From Xiphias gladius (lineage: Eukaryota; Chordata; Actinopteri; Istiophoriformes; Xiphiidae), in assembly GCF_016859285.1 (NCBI RefSeq), contig NC_053403.1, positions 1-64,000 on the forward strand: DNA of 64,000 nucleotides, given 5' to 3'. Shown one piece after another: positions 60,339 through 64,000 of this stretch; position 1 is the first letter of the stretch, and every line of letters begins with the position of its first letter. The notes under the pieces are model-generated. The model searched no databases, had not been told where the DNA came from, and was given only the letters and a program-made list of their open reading frames with translations. The position numbers and the translations under genes are program-made.

Positions 60339-61599
60339 GTAGGGTCTAATGGGTGGAGAAAGAATCAACTGTTCAGGTCCAGTCAGTTTGGTTCAAAGCG
60401 ATTAAAGTTCTGGTATACTGGATAACAACTCAGCAGAAGTCTCTTAGACTTTCATCAGCAGTGTTTCCCACAGTTACTGGGATGAATAACAGCTCTACAC
60501 GTAAACTGCAGCAGGTCATTTGAGTCGACCTCTTGAAATTTTGGCTGAACCTGCTGGTAAATATGAGGTCAGTGAATGTGACTGGAAGCCGTGGAGGTCA
60601 GCAGTGTTTCTTTTCTCTGTCCTGAGGCCAAAATATTCAAACACACCGAGAACTGTTGATCTGATCTGCAGAAGCTCCAGAAAACTCACACACAGAAAAC
60701 ACAGAAACACAATTCTTTTTGTTTGAATCTGGAGGAGTTTTTACATTTCTAATTCTTCTTAAAACTAAATGAACTGAATTTCAACAACTGAACAAATATT
60801 GACAAAGATCAGTGACATTTATATGATCATTGTATGAACTCTAAAAATGGCGATTTCTGTTGTTTTGTCTTATAAAAATAAAATAATAACAAACCACACC
60901 AAACATAAAAAAGCATACATTACATGACAATAACTAACATTAGCTAACACAACATAACGTAATACAACATAACGCACATAACATAACATGACAAAGCATG
61001 ACAACAAACATGACATAATTTAACATGACACAACATAACAAAAATGCCTAACAAACAACATAACCCACCATAATCTGTGGTTGAGTTAAAGCAGAAAGAC
61101 TCTGATGGTGCTATCTCTTCTGCCAGCAGCAGAAGAGAGTTGGCCAAAGTTCTGATACTGAAACTTTGCTGGCTGAAAGTCAACCAGACTAAACTGAGAA
61201 ACTTCCTGTCTGATTCTAACAGACTTTACTGTCTATGACCTGATTACAGCTATGCTCACATATGGAACTGACGAGTTTAACACAGTCCTCCGCAGATTCA
61301 TCATCACACTCCTAAAACACTCTCGGACTTACAATGGACAGAAAGGATGAAAATTGTGCAGCAGAACCAGAAATCTTTTCTTTTTCTTTTTATTCCACAC
61401 ATTCTTCTTCTTTGTCAAAACCTGGTGCCTACATTACCCACAATGCACCCGGTCCTCTGACAGCTGGATGGGAGATTGGAGTGTGTCGCCTTGAGCCGCA
61501 TGACATTAACTCAGTATACATACTCCGTCCACATACTCTTTCCCATAAAGACTGCGTCTGCCCCAACACTTAATTTCTGAATTTTATCTGAATTTTCAG

Positions 61600-62320
61600 A
61601 ATTTTTATCAAGTTTACTCCTTAGTACAGATAAAGTAATTATAGTAGGTGATTTCAATATTCATGTGGATGTTGATACTGATAGCCTTAGCACTGCTTTT
61701 ATCTCATTATTAGACTCAATTGGCTTTGCTCAGAGTGTAAATAAACCCAATCACCAACCCTGTTCTGACTTATGGCATCAAAATTGATCATTTAATAGTC
61801 TTTCCAAGACATCCTCTTTTACCCGGCCATTGTTTGGCCTACACTGGACTACACATCATTAGCCAAAAATGTCTTTACTAGATTTCTATCTGATAGTGCT
61901 GTAGCTAAATTTAAGGAAGTGATTCCATCAGCACTTAATTCACCGCCATGTTTCACTATAACAGAGGACTGCTATGTTAACTTTAGTCCCTCCCACACTG
62001 ATCATCGTGTTGGTAGTGCTGCAGGCTCAATAAGAATAACACTCAACTCTATTGTCCCTCTAAAAAAGAAGATAATAAAACAAAGGAGGTTAGCGCCATG
62101 GTTTAACTCCCAAACCCGCATATTGAAGCAAACGATACCAAAACTTGAAAGGATATGGCGTTCTACCAAACTGGAAGAAGCCCGCTTAGCCTTGGGTCTC
62201 TGTAGACGTAACTATAAAGAGTACGATCTAGACCTGCTCTATATGAAAAGTGTCCTGAGATAACTTCTGTTATGATTTGGTGCTATATTAATAAAATTGA
62301 CTTGACTTGACTTGACTTCC
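61600..62320 (+). mobile_element. Internally deleted L2-like LINE with intact 3' end
   Basis: The endonuclease part VIIVGDFNIHVDVD lies near 61635-61680. The linker blocks RRLAPWFNSQTRILKQTIPK and LERIWRSTKLEEARLA follow at about 62080-62200, then directly the 3' terminus (gataacttctgttatgattt, ctatattaataaaattgac) with a TTGAC tail at 62297-62318. The whole reverse transcriptase is missing. Confidence 0.8.
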
Positions 62321-63315
62321 CCACACAGACTTACATCCCACAGCACCTAGTGTTGCGTGTCCTCACTGTAATGTCCACAGACGTTACTCAAACTGCTAAC
62401 CCCACACTGATGTCCCAGCCTCTTCTCTATGGAAACAAAATAGGGTCAAAAGTATTGTAGCTGTGTATCACCATATCTGACTGTGTGAAAACATTCTGTA
62501 TGAATACATTTACAAGTGTGAATGTGTAAAAATGTTTTGATCAAATGAATACAAATGTTTGAATGTGTAAAAAAATATCTGAACGAATAGATTTAATTCT
62601 TAAAACCATAAGATCTGTAGCTGTGCATGACATTTTGTGAACGAATGAAAAATATTTGTATCCCAGATTTGACACTTCCTCCTGAGTAGAGAATGGGGAT
62701 TCTCAGATTAACATATTTGTGTATCCAATCAGGAATATCACTTCACTCATGCAGCCAGGGGGTGAGCCTTTGCAGCAGTTTTTTGCTGCAGTCCACCAAT
62801 GGGTAGATCACCTGCAGCACAGAGCCCACCTGGAGACCAAAACATTAATGAGTCTACAGGAGTCGGAAAATCAGACTGAGCTCCCAAATCTAAGGTTAGT
62901 AGGTAAGCGGCTACCTGCTTGTTTTTAGCTAGTCATACAGCAGTTTAGCTAACTATGAAGACAACATTCTTTCTCGTGATGGTTTGATGAAATTGCTAGA
63001 TTGGTGATGTCAGTGTTGCATTGCTAAACAATGAACCTGGCGTAGAATTACAAAAGTTTGCTATTTAGTTCATATTTTGCAGAGTTAAGAAAAAATAGGT
63101 CCACCTAATTCCCCCTATGCGTGTCTGGTAACTTTAGTAAGAAATACTTGGACAGTGTGTGTTACATTAGCAATTCACTGAACAAAATGTTGTGGCCTGA
63201 TTAAACATTTATTCATGTAGTCTAATGGGATGGTTTGGTAGCCTTATGTGATGCTTTATTGTCAACACGAAGAATCGCAAGGACAGCAATACAACCTGTG
63301 ATACAATGCAAAAAG

Positions 63316-64000
63316 GCAGGTAAAGCAATATAGTGGTGGACAAATTCCACTTCACAATTTCAGGAACTGCCATCCCAACACTGACAGAACAGCCATTCAA
63401 GAGCCTAGGCAAGCTTTTTGACAGCAGCCTGAAGGACACAGTCGCCATCCACAAAACCTGCGGAGACCTTGAAGCTTGGTTGACAAATCTGGGTTGCCTG
63501 GTCGTTTCAAGGCCTGGATACACCAACACACCATCCTGCCCAGGGTTTTGTGGCCCCTGCTACTTTATGAGGTTCCAATGTCAACTGTGGAAGCCCTGGA
63601 GAAGAAAATCAGTAGCTACCTGCGAAGATGGCTTGGCCTGCCAAGAAGCTTAAGCAGTGCTTCTCTGTATGGGTCCACCAACACCCTACGGCTCCCCTTC
63701 AGTGGCTTCACAGAAGAATTCGTGGTAACAGGCACAAGAGAAGCAATGCAATACAAACACTCCAGGGACCCCAAAGTAGCAGCAGCTGGCACTGAGGTCT
63801 GCACTGGCAGGAAGTGGAGTGCTCCCAGTGCTGCAGGTGGCAGAGGCAAAGCTGAGGCAGAAGGCTCTTGTCATAACTGTGGCGACAGGGTGAGAAGGCC
63901 TAGGCTACTTTCCAAACTGCTAGGCCAGGAAAGCCAAGGGAATGGAGCGATAAGATCTCCTCCAGGAAGAAGTGTGCAAAGGTGCAGAGGCGGTACGGGT
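63316..64000 (+). mobile_element. Non-LTR reverse transcriptase fragment, runs off the window
   Basis: Plus-strand frames give FHFTISGTAIPTLTEQPFKS and LGKLFDSSLKDT. After frameshifts they give LPRVLWPLLLYEVPMSTVEA, LRRWLGLPRSLSSASLYGST and LRLPFSGFTEEF. This is the post-catalytic part of a LINE reverse transcriptase found widely in fish, distinct from the L2-like pieces elsewhere here. I cannot name the clade with certainty. Confidence 0.7.

Larger units (their letters stand above)
60346..64000. other. Upstream flank of the second asb2 gene
   Basis: Contains the presumed asb2 promoter (from 60345 up; an acceptor CCCATTAG there implies a noncoding first exon that I could not place), an acataacataacatgac simple repeat at about 60890-61060, a deleted L2-like LINE at 61600-62320, and an unrelated RT fragment from 63316 to the window end. 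No host gene was recognised. Confidence 0.6.

Overview
This window is nuclear DNA of a bony fish (teleost). It is AT-rich, its genes are split into many short exons with GT-AG introns, and it holds dinucleotide microsatellites, minisatellites and fish-type transposon remains (L2-like, RTE-like and L1-like LINE pieces, a Tc1/mariner copy, short inverted-repeat elements). No bacterial, organellar or viral gene was seen. All exon boundaries were worked out by hand from reading frame, splice sites and remembered family sequences; no search was run.

Eight protein-coding genes can be reconstructed exon by exon. From left to right they are: cox8-type cytochrome c oxidase subunit (minus, 2648-3878); ubr7, an N-recognin with UBR box and PHD-like finger (minus, 5766-11339); gon7, a KEOPS tRNA-modification subunit (plus, 13238-13812), head to head with ubr7; lyset/tmem251, a lysosomal enzyme trafficking factor (minus, 14892-15266, with a noncoding first exon near 17.4 kb); trim50, a RING/B-box/PRY-SPRY protein (plus, 19205-28665); prima1, the acetylcholinesterase membrane anchor (minus, 30345-34611); and two tandem asb2 genes, ankyrin/SOCS-box substrate receptors of Cullin-5 ligases (minus, 40436-48422 and 55119-60338). 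UBR7, GON7, LYSET, a COX8 gene, PRIMA1 and ASB2 also lie near one another on human 14q32 as I recall, so most of the window is an old vertebrate neighbourhood. Trim50 looks like an insertion into it, because human TRIM50 is on chromosome 7.

The stretches between and inside genes carry repeats: a direct repeat at the left edge; a Tc1/mariner copy with readable terminal inverted repeats in the lyset 5' intron; several LINE pieces and a long-armed inverted-repeat element in trim50 introns; an L1-clade piece and a tRNA-SINE-like piece between prima1 and asb2; a LINE nested in another repeat between the two asb2 genes; and LINE pieces at the right end.

The most striking structure is at 48.2-51.65 kb. 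The promoter, 5'UTR exon and first coding exon of the first asb2 gene are duplicated in tandem with almost no divergence. In the distal copy an in-frame 24-bp unit encoding ATSNTTSN has grown to about 55 nearly perfect copies. The distal exon therefore has a long open frame but has lost its splice donor. It is either a very recent promoter/exon duplication with a runaway coding minisatellite, or an assembly artefact joining two alleles.
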